DNA of 55,134 nucleotides, from NCBI GenBank assembly GCA_022644775.1, contig JALCHN010000008.1, positions 1 to 55,134 of the forward strand, written 5' to 3'. A program made the translations under genes and the position numbers. Shown piece by piece: positions 15,916-26,049 of this stretch. Below the pieces are notes generated by a model that saw only the letters and a program-made list of their open reading frames with translations, did not search any database and was not told where the DNA came from. The stretch's first letter is position 1. The number at the start of each line of letters is the position of its first letter. The stretch comes from Eggerthellaceae bacterium (GTDB lineage: Bacteria > Actinomycetota > Coriobacteriia > Coriobacteriales > Eggerthellaceae).

Positions 15916-17401
15916 CGAAGACGTCCTTCAGGGTCTGGTCGATGCGGGCCACCACGTCGGTGCGGTCCATGAGCTCGATGCTCTCGAACAGCGGCGGCGA
16001 GACCATGTTGCCGCACACGGCCACGCGGATGGGCTGGAAGACGAACTTGGGCTTGAGCTCGAAGGTGTCGCAGAGGGTGTGCACGGTGTCCTGCAGGGGG
16101 TCGCAGGCCCACTCGATCGATTCGTCGGCGATGATCGCGCGGGCTGCGCGCAGGACCTCGTCGGCGCGGGCGCCTTCCTTCTTCAGGACCTTCTTCACGC
16201 TCTTCTCGTCGAGCTCGACGCGCGGGCCCCAGAAGAGGTAGGCGAGCTTGGTCGGAATCTCGTTCAGGCGGGAAAGGCGCTCGGACACGAGCGGGTAGAT
16301 GCGCTCGTACCATTCGGGGCGCGCGGCGATGTCTTCGGCCGTGGCGCCGGCTTCGATAAGCCACGGTTCGGACGCCTTGACCCAGGCGGGAGCGCCCATG
16401 GCCTGGATGTAGTGGCCGTTCATCCAATCGAGCTTCTTCTCGTCGAACACGGCGTCCTTGCGGGTGATGCGCTCCAGGCTGAACTCGCGGCAGAGCACGT
16501 CGCGCGGGATGATCGTGGTCTCGCCGTCGAGCGACCAGCCCAGAAGGGCCAGGAAGTTCACGAGCGCGTCGGGCAGGATGCCCTGGTCGCGGTACTCTTC
16601 GACCGACGTGGCCCCGTGGCGTTTGGAAAGCTTCTTGCCATCGGCGCCCAGGATCATCGACAGGTGGGCAAAGGTGGGCACCGGGTAGCCCAGGGCCTCG
16701 TAGATGAGGATCTGGCGCGGGGTGTTCGAAAGGTGGTCGTCGCCGCGGATCACGTGGGTGATGCGCATGTTGGTGTCGTCGCAGACCACGGCGAAGTTGT
16801 AGGTGGGCGTGCCGTCGGAGCGCACCAGGATCATGTCGTCCATCACGTCGGCGGGGAAGGACATGTGGCCGTAGACCGCATCGTCGAACTCGATGGGCGC
16901 ATGGTCTTCGGGCACCTTCAGGCGCCACACGTGCGATTCGCCAGCGTCGATGCGGCGCTGGGCTTCGGCCGGGTCGATCGAACGGCAGGTGCGGTCGTAA
17001 CCGGTGTAGCTGCCGCCGTTGGCTTCGGCCGCGGCGCGCTTGGCGTCGAGCTCTTCCTTGGTGCAGAAGCAGGGGTAGACCTTGCCTTCGGCCTTGAGCT
17101 TTTCGAGCGCCGCGGCGTAGGTGTCGAGGCGGTCGGTCTGCTTGTAGGGGCCGTAGGGGCCGCCCACTTCGGGGCCCTCGTCCCAGTCGAGGCCCAGCCA
17201 GCGCAGGGCGCGCAGGATGATCTGGGTGTTCTCTTCGGTGGAGCGCGTGGGGTCGGTGTCTTCGATGCGCAGGATGAATTTCCCGCCGTTGGCGCGGGCG
17301 AACGCCCAGTTGTCGATCGCCGTGCGGGCGCCGCCGATGTGCAGCTTGCCCGTGGGCGAGGGGGCGAATCGTACGCGTACGTCTTGATCAGGTGCAGTCA
17401 T
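15908..17401 (-). CDS. gltX: Glutamyl-tRNA synthetase
   Basis: A 497-residue class I aminoacyl-tRNA synthetase that charges tRNA with glutamate. The HIGH-type signature is RFAPSPTGKLHIGGARTA at the N-terminus and the KMSKS-type loop is KLSKRHGATSV near residue 255. A cysteine pair (YPCFCTKEELDAK) followed by YDRTCRS lies in the zinc-binding-like insertion. The C-terminal helical anticodon domain is present, and length is typical for the bacterial enzyme. It is the second gene of a minus-strand operon and overlaps the downstream ferredoxin-like gene by 8 bases. It is probably transcribed with the upstream DUF1461 gene, 27 bases away. Confidence 0.96.
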   Translation of the reverse strand: MTAPDQDVRVRFAPSPTGKLHIGGARTAIDNWAFARANGGKFILRIEDTDPTRSTEENTQIILRALRWLGLDWDEGPEVGGPYGPYKQTDRLDTYAAALEKLKAEGKVYPCFCTKEELDAKRAAAEANGGSYTGYDRTCRSIDPAEAQRRIDAGESHVWRLKVPEDHAPIEFDDAVYGHMSFPADVMDDMILVRSDGTPTYNFAVVCDDTNMRITHVIRGDDHLSNTPRQILIYEALGYPVPTFAHLSMILGADGKKLSKRHGATSVEEYRDQGILPDALVNFLALLGWSLDGETTIIPRDVLCREFSLERITRKDAVFDEKKLDWMNGHYIQAMGAPAWVKASEPWLIEAGATAEDIAARPEWYERIYPLVSERLSRLNEIPTKLAYLFWGPRVELDEKSVKKVLKKEGARADEVLRAARAIIADESIEWACDPLQDTVHTLCDTFELKPKFVFQPIRVAVCGNMVSPPLFESIELMDRTDVVARIDQTLKDVFGD

Positions 17402-17428
17402 TTCGTTCCTTCTTGCTTGAGCGGGGCG

Positions 17429-18226
17429 CTAGCGAACGGGCGCGGAAGCGCCGCGCTTCATGAGCCTATGCCCTATAACCATCGATACTATACAGGCCGC
17501 AAGGGTGACCGCCAACCAAAGGGCGCCCATGCCCATCCAAAAACCCTCGGGCAGCATGCAGATGAGCAGGCTGTCGGCGGGGAAGGTCCAGTTGCCCTGA
17601 GGGAAGAGCACGCCGTGGAAGACGGCGAAGAAGCCTTCGAAGTCGATCGCGGCGGCGATGCCGCAGACGGCCATGAAGGCGAGCAGGGCGGCCGGCCCCG
17701 CGAAGAGGGCGGCCCCTGCGGTGCGCAGGCGTCCCGCGCGCAACAGGGCGATAAGGCTCGCGGCGGCGAGCACGGCGGCGGCGGTAAGCCAGGGCACCGC
17801 GCCGCTGATGAGGGCGTAGCAGTCGTCCAAGTGAGAAAAGACCTCGTCGTCGAGCCCGAAGGCCGGCCAAGCGCCGAGCGCGGCGGCGACCGCGCTTGCA
17901 GGCTGCGTGTCGTCTGCCAGGTCGACGGCGGCGGCCACCCGCTTCCACTGGGCCGTCTTGCCCAGGCTCTCGTCGAAGGTCGAGGCGCGGGCGGCGTCGA
18001 CGATGGCCTGGTCGACCTCTTCGCGCGGGATATGGTCGACCGTGTAGTCGCGCGTGAGCACGGCAAGGTCGATGAGCTGGTCGTGGCCGTAGGGGGTGGT
18101 GTCGAAATCCCCGAAGGCGGTCGTGAGCGCCCGGGTGGTGGGCGGCGCGGCGCAGACCGCGAACCCCGCGGCCAGGCAGGTCACGGCGAGCCCCAGGCTG
18201 CAGATGACGGCGAGAATGCGCTTCAT
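17429..18226 (-). CDS. DUF1461 (TIGR01906-type) integral membrane protein
   Basis: A 265-residue membrane protein with an N-terminal hydrophobic segment (ILAVICSLGLAVTCLAAGF), an extracytoplasmic region of about 130 residues, and three further membrane helices. The family signature FHGVLFPQGNWTFPADSLL followed by MLPEGFW is clear. Function of the family is not established. The ATG at 18226 is chosen over the longer open frame (to 18343) because GGAAAGAAG precedes it and the signal-like helix begins at once. It heads the gltX operon and is divergent from metK. Confidence 0.85.
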   Translation of the reverse strand: MKRILAVICSLGLAVTCLAAGFAVCAAPPTTRALTTAFGDFDTTPYGHDQLIDLAVLTRDYTVDHIPREEVDQAIVDAARASTFDESLGKTAQWKRVAAAVDLADDTQPASAVAAALGAWPAFGLDDEVFSHLDDCYALISGAVPWLTAAAVLAAASLIALLRAGRLRTAGAALFAGPAALLAFMAVCGIAAAIDFEGFFAVFHGVLFPQGNWTFPADSLLICMLPEGFWMGMGALWLAVTLAACIVSMVIGHRLMKRGASAPVR

Positions 18227-18315
18227 ACGGGCTTCTTTCCGCAGATCGGGCGGGCGCGCAAGGCGGTGCGCGCGCCGAAAAACAGGCAAATGCCCTACGA
18301 TTGCCCACTGCTTGG

Positions 18316-18343
18316 TTGGCTTTTTCCGTCGAAAGTGTATCAT
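18316..18343 (+). promoter_or_regulatory. metK promoter
   Basis: TTGGCT (18316-18321) and TATCAT (18338-18343), spaced 16 bases, give a plausible housekeeping promoter. The leader is about 50 bases, too short for a SAM riboswitch, and none is seen. Confidence 0.55.
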
Positions 18344-18401
18344 TGTGCGGAAAACTCAAGGCAGCTTTGCCTTACTGCCATCCCTGAAAAAGGAGCACTG
18401 A

Positions 18402-19670
<1,269 letters not shown>

Positions 19671-19694
19671 GCGGCTCGCTTACAGAGAGCGCAC

Positions 19695-19730
19695 AAGCGC
19701 CCCGGCGGGATTCCCGTCGAGGCGCTTTTT
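19695..19730 (+). terminator. Intrinsic terminator after metK
   Basis: AAGCGCC (19695-19701) pairs with GGCGCTT (19721-19727), with an inner CGGG/CCCG stem, followed by a run of T. Confidence 0.85.
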
Positions 19731-19862
19731 CGTGTCTGAAAGTGACAAATCAGTGCCATGTGGCGTGAAATGGCACATTGCGACTTGACTGTGGCGCTGG
19801 TAAGAAAATTTTACCTGTTAAAGGTAGGGGGAATTAGTACAAATAGCATGTGTGGGGAAGTC

Positions 19863-20361
19863 ATGATAAGGGGATACGTGCGCGCACATCGGATGACTCC
19901 CGTCAACCTAGCCAAGGGCATCGGGGACAACCTGGCCGAATCGACCGATGCCTACACGGTGGGACAGTCGGTGCCCTTTACGGTGAAGACCAGCGTGCCC
20001 AATTACCCTCTACGACAACAATGGCAATGCGGTGACCGACGAGAACGGCACGGCTATCACGTCGACCGAAGTGGTTCTGCCCACGGAAACCGACAGCCTC
20101 TGCGTGCGGGACGGGAAAGACCTCGTCACGCTCGTCACCTGCACGCCCTACGGCGTCAACACCCATCGCCTTTTGGTGCACGCCGAACGCTGCGAGGTGC
20201 CTGCCGAATTCTACGACCGCGACGGCGACCGCCAGGTGCCCCTGCTGCCGTCCCACGACCACGGGGCCCCGTTCAAAATCGCCGCCCTCCTGGGCGCGGG
20301 CGCTGGGCTCGGCATCGTCATCGCCCAGCTTATCCGTCGGCGGAAGCGGGCGCGCTCCTAG
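19863..20361 (+). pseudogene. Remnant of a sortase-assembled pilus locus (pilin fragment joined to sortase tail)
   Basis: Three pieces of once separate genes lie in two frames. First, the frame from the ATG at 19863 gives a fimbrial-subunit-like piece: LAKGIGDNLAESTDAYTVGQ, then SVPFTVKTSVPNYP. Second, after a shift near 20000, the other frame reads TLYDNNGNAVTDENGTAIT, typical of Cna-B/SpaA pilin domains. Third, it runs directly into a class C sortase C-terminus: VVLPTETDSLCV, then the catalytic-Cys motif TLVTCTPYGVNTHRLLV with its Arg, then a hydrophobic membrane helix and a basic tail. The sortase half containing the catalytic His is absent. Deletions and a frameshift fit a decayed, formerly adjacent pilin-sortase pair. 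The sequence just upstream (19740-19860) is AT-rich and non-coding. Confidence 0.8.
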
Positions 20362-20412
20362 GGCTTCTTTGCGCCAGGCCCTTACGGGCCCGGCGCCGCC
20401 CGCGCAATCGGG

Positions 20413-20418
20413 TACACT
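20413..20418 (+). promoter_or_regulatory. -10 box suggesting a leaderless priA transcript
   Basis: TACACT ends 7 bases before the priA ATG, and no ribosome-binding site precedes that codon, so transcription may start at or next to the ATG. There is no clear -35 box. Confidence 0.4.
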
Positions 20419-20425
20419 GGTGCGC

Positions 20426-22756
20426 ATGAACATCGCGCGCATCGTTTTGGACATACCCACCCAGGCCCTCGACGAGGCCTACACCTACGCCGTGCCCGAA
20501 GGCATGGACGGCATCGCCGTGGGCTGCGCGGTGGTCGTGCCCTTCGGCGGCCGGCGGGCTGTGGGCTTCGTGGTCGACGTGCGCGAACCCGACGAGCGCG
20601 AGGCGGACCTCTTTGCGGGCGACCAGCTTACCCTTACGGGCATTCCTGCGAAGATGAAGCCGGTCGAGCGCGTGGTGAGCCGGTCCTTCTTCGACGCCGA
20701 CGGGGCGGCCTGCGCCGAATTCCTCTCGCAGCGCTACCTGGCGCCCCTTTCGAGCTGCGTGCGCCTCTTCACGCCTCCGGGCGGGGTTCCGCGCATGGTG
20801 CGCGGCCGTGACGGCTGGCGTTTGGAAGAACCCGCCACCAAGGAGGTCGACGTGCGCTGGGTGCGCCTGGCTCCGGGCGCCGCCGCCTTCAAGCCGCGCA
20901 AATCGGCCGTGAAGCAGATCGCGATTTTGCAGGCCCTCGCCGCCGGCGAGCTGCGCGTGTCCGACCTCACGGCCGAATACGGGGCCGTGTCGTCGACGCT
21001 CAACTCGCTTGCCAAGCATGGCGCCATCGAGATCTTCGAGCGCCGCAGCCTGCGCGGGGCGCCCACCGGCGCCGAATACGCCGCCACAGCCATCTCGCAG
21101 GCGGCAAAGCCCCAGCTCACCGATGGCCAGCAGCGCGCGGTCGAGGCGATCGACGCCGCCTACCACGCCCATGCGGGCGGCTGCGTCGTCGTCGACGGCG
21201 TCACCGGGTCGGGCAAGACCGAAGTCTATTTGCGCGCGATCGAAACCTGCGTGCGCGAGGGCAAATCGGCCATCGTCCTCGTGCCGGAAATCTCGCTTAC
21301 CCCGCAGACGGTGGCCCGGTTCCGCGGCCGCTTCGGCGACATGGTGGCCGTCCTCCATTCGCGCATGAGCGCCGGCGAGCGCTTCGACCAATGGGACGTG
21401 ATCCGCAGCGGGGCGGCCCGCGTGGTGGTGGGTGCCCGCAGCGCCCTGTTCGCGCCCGTGCACGACCTGGGCCTCGTCGTGATCGACGAGGAGCACGAAA
21501 GCAGCTACAAGCAGGACCAGGCGCCCCGCTACGTCTCGCGCGACGTGGCCGCCTGGATGGTGGCCCGCCGCGGCGCCGCCCTGGTATTGGGGTCGGCCAC
21601 GCCGTCGATCGAAACCCTCTATCGCGCCCGCCACGACCCGTCCTGCCAGCTGGTGCGCCTGCCCGAACGCGCCAACGGCAAGCCCATGCCCCAGATCACC
21701 GTGGTCGACATGGCCCGCGAGTTTTCGGGCGGCGGCAGCCGCCGCATGTTCTCGCGCACCTTGAGCGCGGCCCTGCACGAAACCTTAAAGGCCCGCCACA
21801 AGGCCGTCCTCATGCTCAACCAGCGCGGGTTCGCCTCCTTCGTGCTCTGCCGGGCCTGCGGCTACGTGCCCACCTGCCCCAACTGCTCCACGTCGCTTAC
21901 CTATCACGAGCGGGGCAACTGGCTCGTGTGCCACCATTGCGGCTATAAGGTGCACACCCCGCCCACCTGCCCCGAATGCGGCAGCCCCTACCTGAAGAAA
22001 TTCGGCGCCGGCACCCAGCGGGTCGAAGCCGAGCTCGTGCGCCTCATCGACGAATTCGGGGACGTCACGGCCGACGTGGTGCGCATGGACGCCGACACGA
22101 CCTCGCGCAAGGGCGCCCATGAGGCTCTGCTCGAGAAATTCGGCTCGTCGGAGTGCGCGGTCCTTCTGGGCACCCAGATGATCGCCAAGGGCCTCGACTT
22201 CGACGAGGTCACGCTCGTGGGCGTGATCAACGCCGACACCCAGCTGCGCCTGCCCGACTTCCGCAGCGGCGAGCGCACCTTCGATCTGATCGAGCAGGTG
22301 GCCGGCCGCGCGGGCCGCGCCGACTTGCCGGGACGGGTGATCGTGCAGACCTATTCGGCCGATTCGGTGCCCATCCGCGCCGCCGCCCGCTACGACCGCG
22401 AGAGATTTCTTGCTGACGAGCTCGGCAAACGCAAGGCGCTGGGCTATCCGCCCTACGTGCGCCTGGCCGACGTGCTCGTGTGGGGCAAGCGGGAAGACCA
22501 GGTGCAGGAAGAGGCCCGCACGGTCTATGCGGCCCTACGCGCCCAGGTGACCGAAGCCGGTGTGACGGGCTGGCTCATGCTGCCGCCCGTGCCCTGCGTG
22601 CTCTCGCGCCTGCGCGGGGCATTCCGCTACCACATCACGGTGAAGGCCCCGCTCGACGCCGACATCGGGGCGGTGCTCGCGCCCGTCTTCCGTTCGCGCA
22701 AGGCCAACCGCTACGTCAACGTCGCCGTCGACGTCGACCCTACGAGCATGCTCTAG
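20426..22756 (+). CDS. priA: Primosomal protein N', replication-restart helicase
   Basis: A 776-residue superfamily 2 helicase that reloads the replisome at collapsed forks. The N-terminal DNA-binding domain is followed by Walker A GVTGSGKTEVYLRA near 261, the DEEH box VIDEEHESSYKQDQ, and the zinc-binding region with paired cysteines (CRACGYVPTCPNC, CHHCGYKVHTPPTCPECG, about 489-530). The helicase lobe ends with EQVAGRAGRAD. All motifs needed for activity are present. The ATG at 20426 matches family N-termini (MNIARIVLDIPT). It has no Shine-Dalgarno sequence but a TACACT box just upstream. Confidence 0.95.
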   Translation: MNIARIVLDIPTQALDEAYTYAVPEGMDGIAVGCAVVVPFGGRRAVGFVVDVREPDEREADLFAGDQLTLTGIPAKMKPVERVVSRSFFDADGAACAEFLSQRYLAPLSSCVRLFTPPGGVPRMVRGRDGWRLEEPATKEVDVRWVRLAPGAAAFKPRKSAVKQIAILQALAAGELRVSDLTAEYGAVSSTLNSLAKHGAIEIFERRSLRGAPTGAEYAATAISQAAKPQLTDGQQRAVEAIDAAYHAHAGGCVVVDGVTGSGKTEVYLRAIETCVREGKSAIVLVPEISLTPQTVARFRGRFGDMVAVLHSRMSAGERFDQWDVIRSGAARVVVGARSALFAPVHDLGLVVIDEEHESSYKQDQAPRYVSRDVAAWMVARRGAALVLGSATPSIETLYRARHDPSCQLVRLPERANGKPMPQITVVDMAREFSGGGSRRMFSRTLSAALHETLKARHKAVLMLNQRGFASFVLCRACGYVPTCPNCSTSLTYHERGNWLVCHHCGYKVHTPPTCPECGSPYLKKFGAGTQRVEAELVRLIDEFGDVTADVVRMDADTTSRKGAHEALLEKFGSSECAVLLGTQMIAKGLDFDEVTLVGVINADTQLRLPDFRSGERTFDLIEQVAGRAGRADLPGRVIVQTYSADSVPIRAAARYDRERFLADELGKRKALGYPPYVRLADVLVWGKREDQVQEEARTVYAALRAQVTEAGVTGWLMLPPVPCVLSRLRGAFRYHITVKAPLDADIGAVLAPVFRSRKANRYVNVAVDVDPTSML

Positions 22757-23001
22757 CGCTCTGGGCCCGGGGCCCCGGGCAGCCGTCCTTCGCTGCGCTG
22801 TCGCGCTCGACTGCGTTCTCGCGTGCGTGCAGCAGCGCGCCGCTTGGGCTCCCTGCACACCGCATCCTTATGCGCGGCCTCCCGTCCGGTGCGCTTCGGT
22901 AACGGCTCGCGCACAATCCCGTCCGTTTCGGCCGTTCGGCGTCGTGCAGGTATAGAAGAGTAAACTGATAGCAAACAACTCATATAGCAACGGGGGAATC
23001 C

Positions 23002-24801
23002 ATGGCATCACGTTCGGGGGACAGCGCGTCGGTCACGCGGCGGTCGCTTTCGTACTTCTGGCAGGCGACCAAGCACCACAAGGGCATCTTCGCCCTTTCG
23101 ATCATCTCTACGCTGGGCTTCATCTTCTTGCTGTCCTACGCCAACCCGCTTATCGTGGGCCGCATCGTCGACCTGGTGAGCGCCGGCGGGGTAGGGCCCG
23201 ACCAGGTGCTTGAGGTCTTCGGGCCCTACATCGCCCTTATGATCGCGGTCAACGTCGTGGGCCAGGTGTGCAGCAAGCTTCAGGACTACAGCGTCTGGAA
23301 GCTCGAGATCAAGGTCAACTACGAGCTCGACACCAAGATCTTCGACCGCCTGAGCAACCAGTCGATGACCTTCCACACCAACCGTTTCGGCGGGTCGCTC
23401 GTGAGCCAGACCTCCAAGTTCGTCAACGCCTACGCGGCCCTGCTCGAGCAGCTGGTCTACGCGATCGTGCCCATCGCTTCGGCGGCGGTCTTCACGATCT
23501 GCCTGCTCGCGCCCCTGGTGCCCCTCTACGTGGCGATCCTTTCGGTCTTGCTCGTCATCTACCTGGTGGTGGTCTACACCCTCTTCAAGCGCCTGCTGCC
23601 CATGAACACCAAGGCCGCCGGCGCCCAGAACAGCCTTTCGGGCGAGCTTTCCGACGCGATCACCAACATCCTGGCCGTGAAGACCTACGGGCGCGAATCC
23701 TACGAGCACGCGCTTTTCGACAAGGCCAACCGCGAGGTCGTGGCGGCCGACTCCCTGCGCATGCGCTCGAGCGTGCTGCGCGGGGCCGTGGCGGCGTCGC
23801 TGATCCTGGTGATCATGATCGTGCTCATCGTCTTTATCGCGGGCGGAAACGCATGGTTCGGCATTTCGGCCGGCACCGTGGTCATGATGTTCACCTACAC
23901 CTATTCGCTCACGATGCAGTTCAACCGCGTGAACCAGGTCCTGCAGGCCGTGAACCGCGCCCTGGGCGACGCCCACGACATGACGGTCATCTTAGACGAG
24001 CCGGTGCTCGTGCAGGACGCGCCCGACGCGCCCGACCTGGCGGTGCGCCACGGGGCCATCGATTTTCGCGACCTGGAGTTCTACTACACCGACGGCGACG
24101 CCGAAACGCCCGTCTTCGAGGGCTTCAACCTGCAGATCCCGGCTGGCCAGCGCGTGGGCCTGGTGGGGAAGTCGGGCTCGGGCAAGACCACGCTCACCAA
24201 GCTGCTTCTGCGCCTCACCGACATCCAGAAGGGTGAGATCTCGATCGACGGTCAGAGCATTTCGAGCGTAGCCCAGGTGAGCCTGCGCCGCCAGATTGCC
24301 TACGTGCCCCAGGAGCCCCTGCTCTTCCACCGCACGATCGCCGAAAACATCGCCTACGGCAAGCCGGGCGCCACGATGGAGGAGATTCGCCGGGCGGCCG
24401 ACCAGGCCAACGCGACCGAATTCATCGAGGCCTTCCCCGAAGGCTTCGATACGGTGACCGGCGAGCGGGGCGTGAAGCTTTCGGGCGGTCAGCGCCAGCG
24501 CATCGCGATTGCCCGCGCCATCCTGGCCGACGCGCCCATCCTCGTGCTCGACGAGGCTACGAGCGCGCTCGACAGCGAAAGCGAGCAGCTCATCCAACAG
24601 GCCCTGGAAAACCTCATGCGGGGCCGCACCTCGATCGTGATCGCCCATCGCCTGTCGACGGTGGCGAGCCTCGACCGCATCGTCGTGCTCGCCCACGGGA
24701 AAATCGTCGAAGACGGCACGCATGACGAGCTCTTGGCCGAGGGCGGCGAGTACGCCGACCTGTGGGACCGCCAGACGGGCGGCTTCCTCGACGCGGAATA
24801 G
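23002..24801 (+). CDS. ABC transporter, fused permease and ATPase (exporter type)
   Basis: A 599-residue half-transporter that would work as a homodimer, since no partner gene is adjacent. Six membrane helices occupy about residues 25-310. The nucleotide-binding domain has Walker A GLVGKSGSGKTTL near 395, the Q-loop IAYVPQEPLLF, signature LSGGQRQRIAIARAIL, Walker B ILVLDEATSALD and the H-loop IVIAHRLSTVAS. The family exports lipids, peptides or drugs; the substrate is not predictable. A 245-base GC-rich gap separates it from priA, and it is convergent with the LysR gene. Confidence 0.92.
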   Translation: MASRSGDSASVTRRSLSYFWQATKHHKGIFALSIISTLGFIFLLSYANPLIVGRIVDLVSAGGVGPDQVLEVFGPYIALMIAVNVVGQVCSKLQDYSVWKLEIKVNYELDTKIFDRLSNQSMTFHTNRFGGSLVSQTSKFVNAYAALLEQLVYAIVPIASAAVFTICLLAPLVPLYVAILSVLLVIYLVVVYTLFKRLLPMNTKAAGAQNSLSGELSDAITNILAVKTYGRESYEHALFDKANREVVAADSLRMRSSVLRGAVAASLILVIMIVLIVFIAGGNAWFGISAGTVVMMFTYTYSLTMQFNRVNQVLQAVNRALGDAHDMTVILDEPVLVQDAPDAPDLAVRHGAIDFRDLEFYYTDGDAETPVFEGFNLQIPAGQRVGLVGKSGSGKTTLTKLLLRLTDIQKGEISIDGQSISSVAQVSLRRQIAYVPQEPLLFHRTIAENIAYGKPGATMEEIRRAADQANATEFIEAFPEGFDTVTGERGVKLSGGQRQRIAIARAILADAPILVLDEATSALDSESEQLIQQALENLMRGRTSIVIAHRLSTVASLDRIVVLAHGKIVEDGTHDELLAEGGEYADLWDRQTGGFLDAE

Positions 24802-24847
24802 GCCTTGCCGTGACGACGACCTCCGTCCCCCTGTCACGCCCCGCCCG

Positions 24848-25777
24848 CTAGTCGCCCAAGTAGGATTCCACCTGGTCGCTTTCGCGGGCGATCTTCTTCA
24901 GGTTCTCTATGTAGTTCGCCAACAGGTCGCTCGGGCGGCGGTCTTTGTTCATCGCGTAGCCCACGCGCATGGTCTCCTTCACGGCGAGCGGCTTGCTCAC
25001 GATGCCCGAATACATCTCGTTGGAAAGGATGCCGGTCGAGATCGTGTAGCCGTTGAAGTCGGCGAGCAGGTTGGTCAAGGTGCCGCGGTCGGAAATGCGG
25101 AAGTTCTTCTTGTGGGACAGGTGGCCGAAGGGCTCTTCGGCGAAGTAGAAGGAGTTCTCCACGCCCTGCTCGAAGGAGTAGCGGGGGTAGGGCTCCAAAT
25201 CGTCGAGCGTGATGACGTCCTTGTCTGCCAGCGGGTGGTTGGCGCCTATGAAGACGTGGGCGTTGGCTTCGAAGAGGGGGTAGAACATGAGCCCCGCCTC
25301 GTCGAAGGCCTTCCACATCACGCGGGAATTGAAGTCGTCCAAGAATAGGATGCCCAAATCGCTGCGGAAGGTCTTCACGTCCTGGATGATCTGGCTCGTG
25401 GCCGTTTCGCGCAGGATGAAATCGTACTGGTCGTTGGCGCAGGCTTCGGCCGTGGCGATGAAGGCCTGCACGCTGAAGGCGTAGTGCTGGGTCGACACGG
25501 CCAGACGGGCATGGGCCTCGCGGGTGTGGGCGTAGCGCGATTCGAGCATGTCGGCCTGCTCGACCACCTGGCGGGCGTAGGCCAGAAGCTCGGCGCCCTC
25601 GTTGGTGAGGGTCACGCCCCGGTTCGACCGGCGGAAGATCGAAATCGCGAACTCGTTTTCCAGATCTTTGATAGCCGTCGACAGATTCGACTGGGACGCG
25701 TAGAGGTTGTGGGCCGCGGCGTTGATCGAGCCGTATTCGGCGATAGCGATAAGGTATCGAAGCTGTTGGAGTGTCAT
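24848..25777 (-). CDS. LysR-family transcriptional regulator
   Basis: A 309-residue LysR regulator. The N-terminal winged helix-turn-helix (MTLQQLRYLIAIAEYGS ... NLSTAIKDLENEFAISIFRR) spans residues 1-60, with a linker helix to about 88. The effector-binding domain begins LAVSTQHYAFSVQAF. It is divergent from an acyl-CoA ligase gene, with inverted repeats of LysR-operator type in between, so it very likely controls that operon and itself. Its effector domain is clearly similar to the free-standing protein encoded at 27463-28116. The ligand may be a carboxylic acid or CoA ester handled by the operon; that is inference. Confidence 0.93.
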   Translation of the reverse strand: MTLQQLRYLIAIAEYGSINAAAHNLYASQSNLSTAIKDLENEFAISIFRRSNRGVTLTNEGAELLAYARQVVEQADMLESRYAHTREAHARLAVSTQHYAFSVQAFIATAEACANDQYDFILRETATSQIIQDVKTFRSDLGILFLDDFNSRVMWKAFDEAGLMFYPLFEANAHVFIGANHPLADKDVITLDDLEPYPRYSFEQGVENSFYFAEEPFGHLSHKKNFRISDRGTLTNLLADFNGYTISTGILSNEMYSGIVSKPLAVKETMRVGYAMNKDRRPSDLLANYIENLKKIARESDQVESYLGD

Positions 25778-25861
25778 AAGCGGCTTTCTGCGTGAAAACG
25801 ATTAACGATGGTGGTGTACCACAGCCGCGGGCGCTCCTGCAATGGGACGCATGGCCTGGGC

Positions 25862-25934
25862 TTACGGGAAAACGTGCCGTAAATCACCTCTGAACAGGGC
25901 TTCTTTGTGCGTTATCGTTTGCACCGATAACGCA
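25862..25934 (+). promoter_or_regulatory. Candidate LysR operators between the regulator and the ligase operon
   Basis: Two inverted repeats lie in the 272-base divergent gap. TTACGG-N9-CCGTAA (25862-25882) fits the general T-N11-A LysR form. TGCGTTATCG-N7-CGATAACGCA (25908-25934) has perfect 10-base arms. Confidence 0.6.
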
Positions 25935-26049
25935 GCTTCGGAACTCCGAATGACGTATCCCCTTGTGAATGACTAGGCCGGGTTGTTTAATCGTCCTCAT
26001 GGAAATCGCGCCCCGTCCGCTGGCGCCGCTATTCAGAGGAGCACCCTAC

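Noticed and set aside
18344-18401. SAM riboswitch upstream of metK
   Set aside because: The leader is only about 50 bases and lacks the required multi-helix structure.
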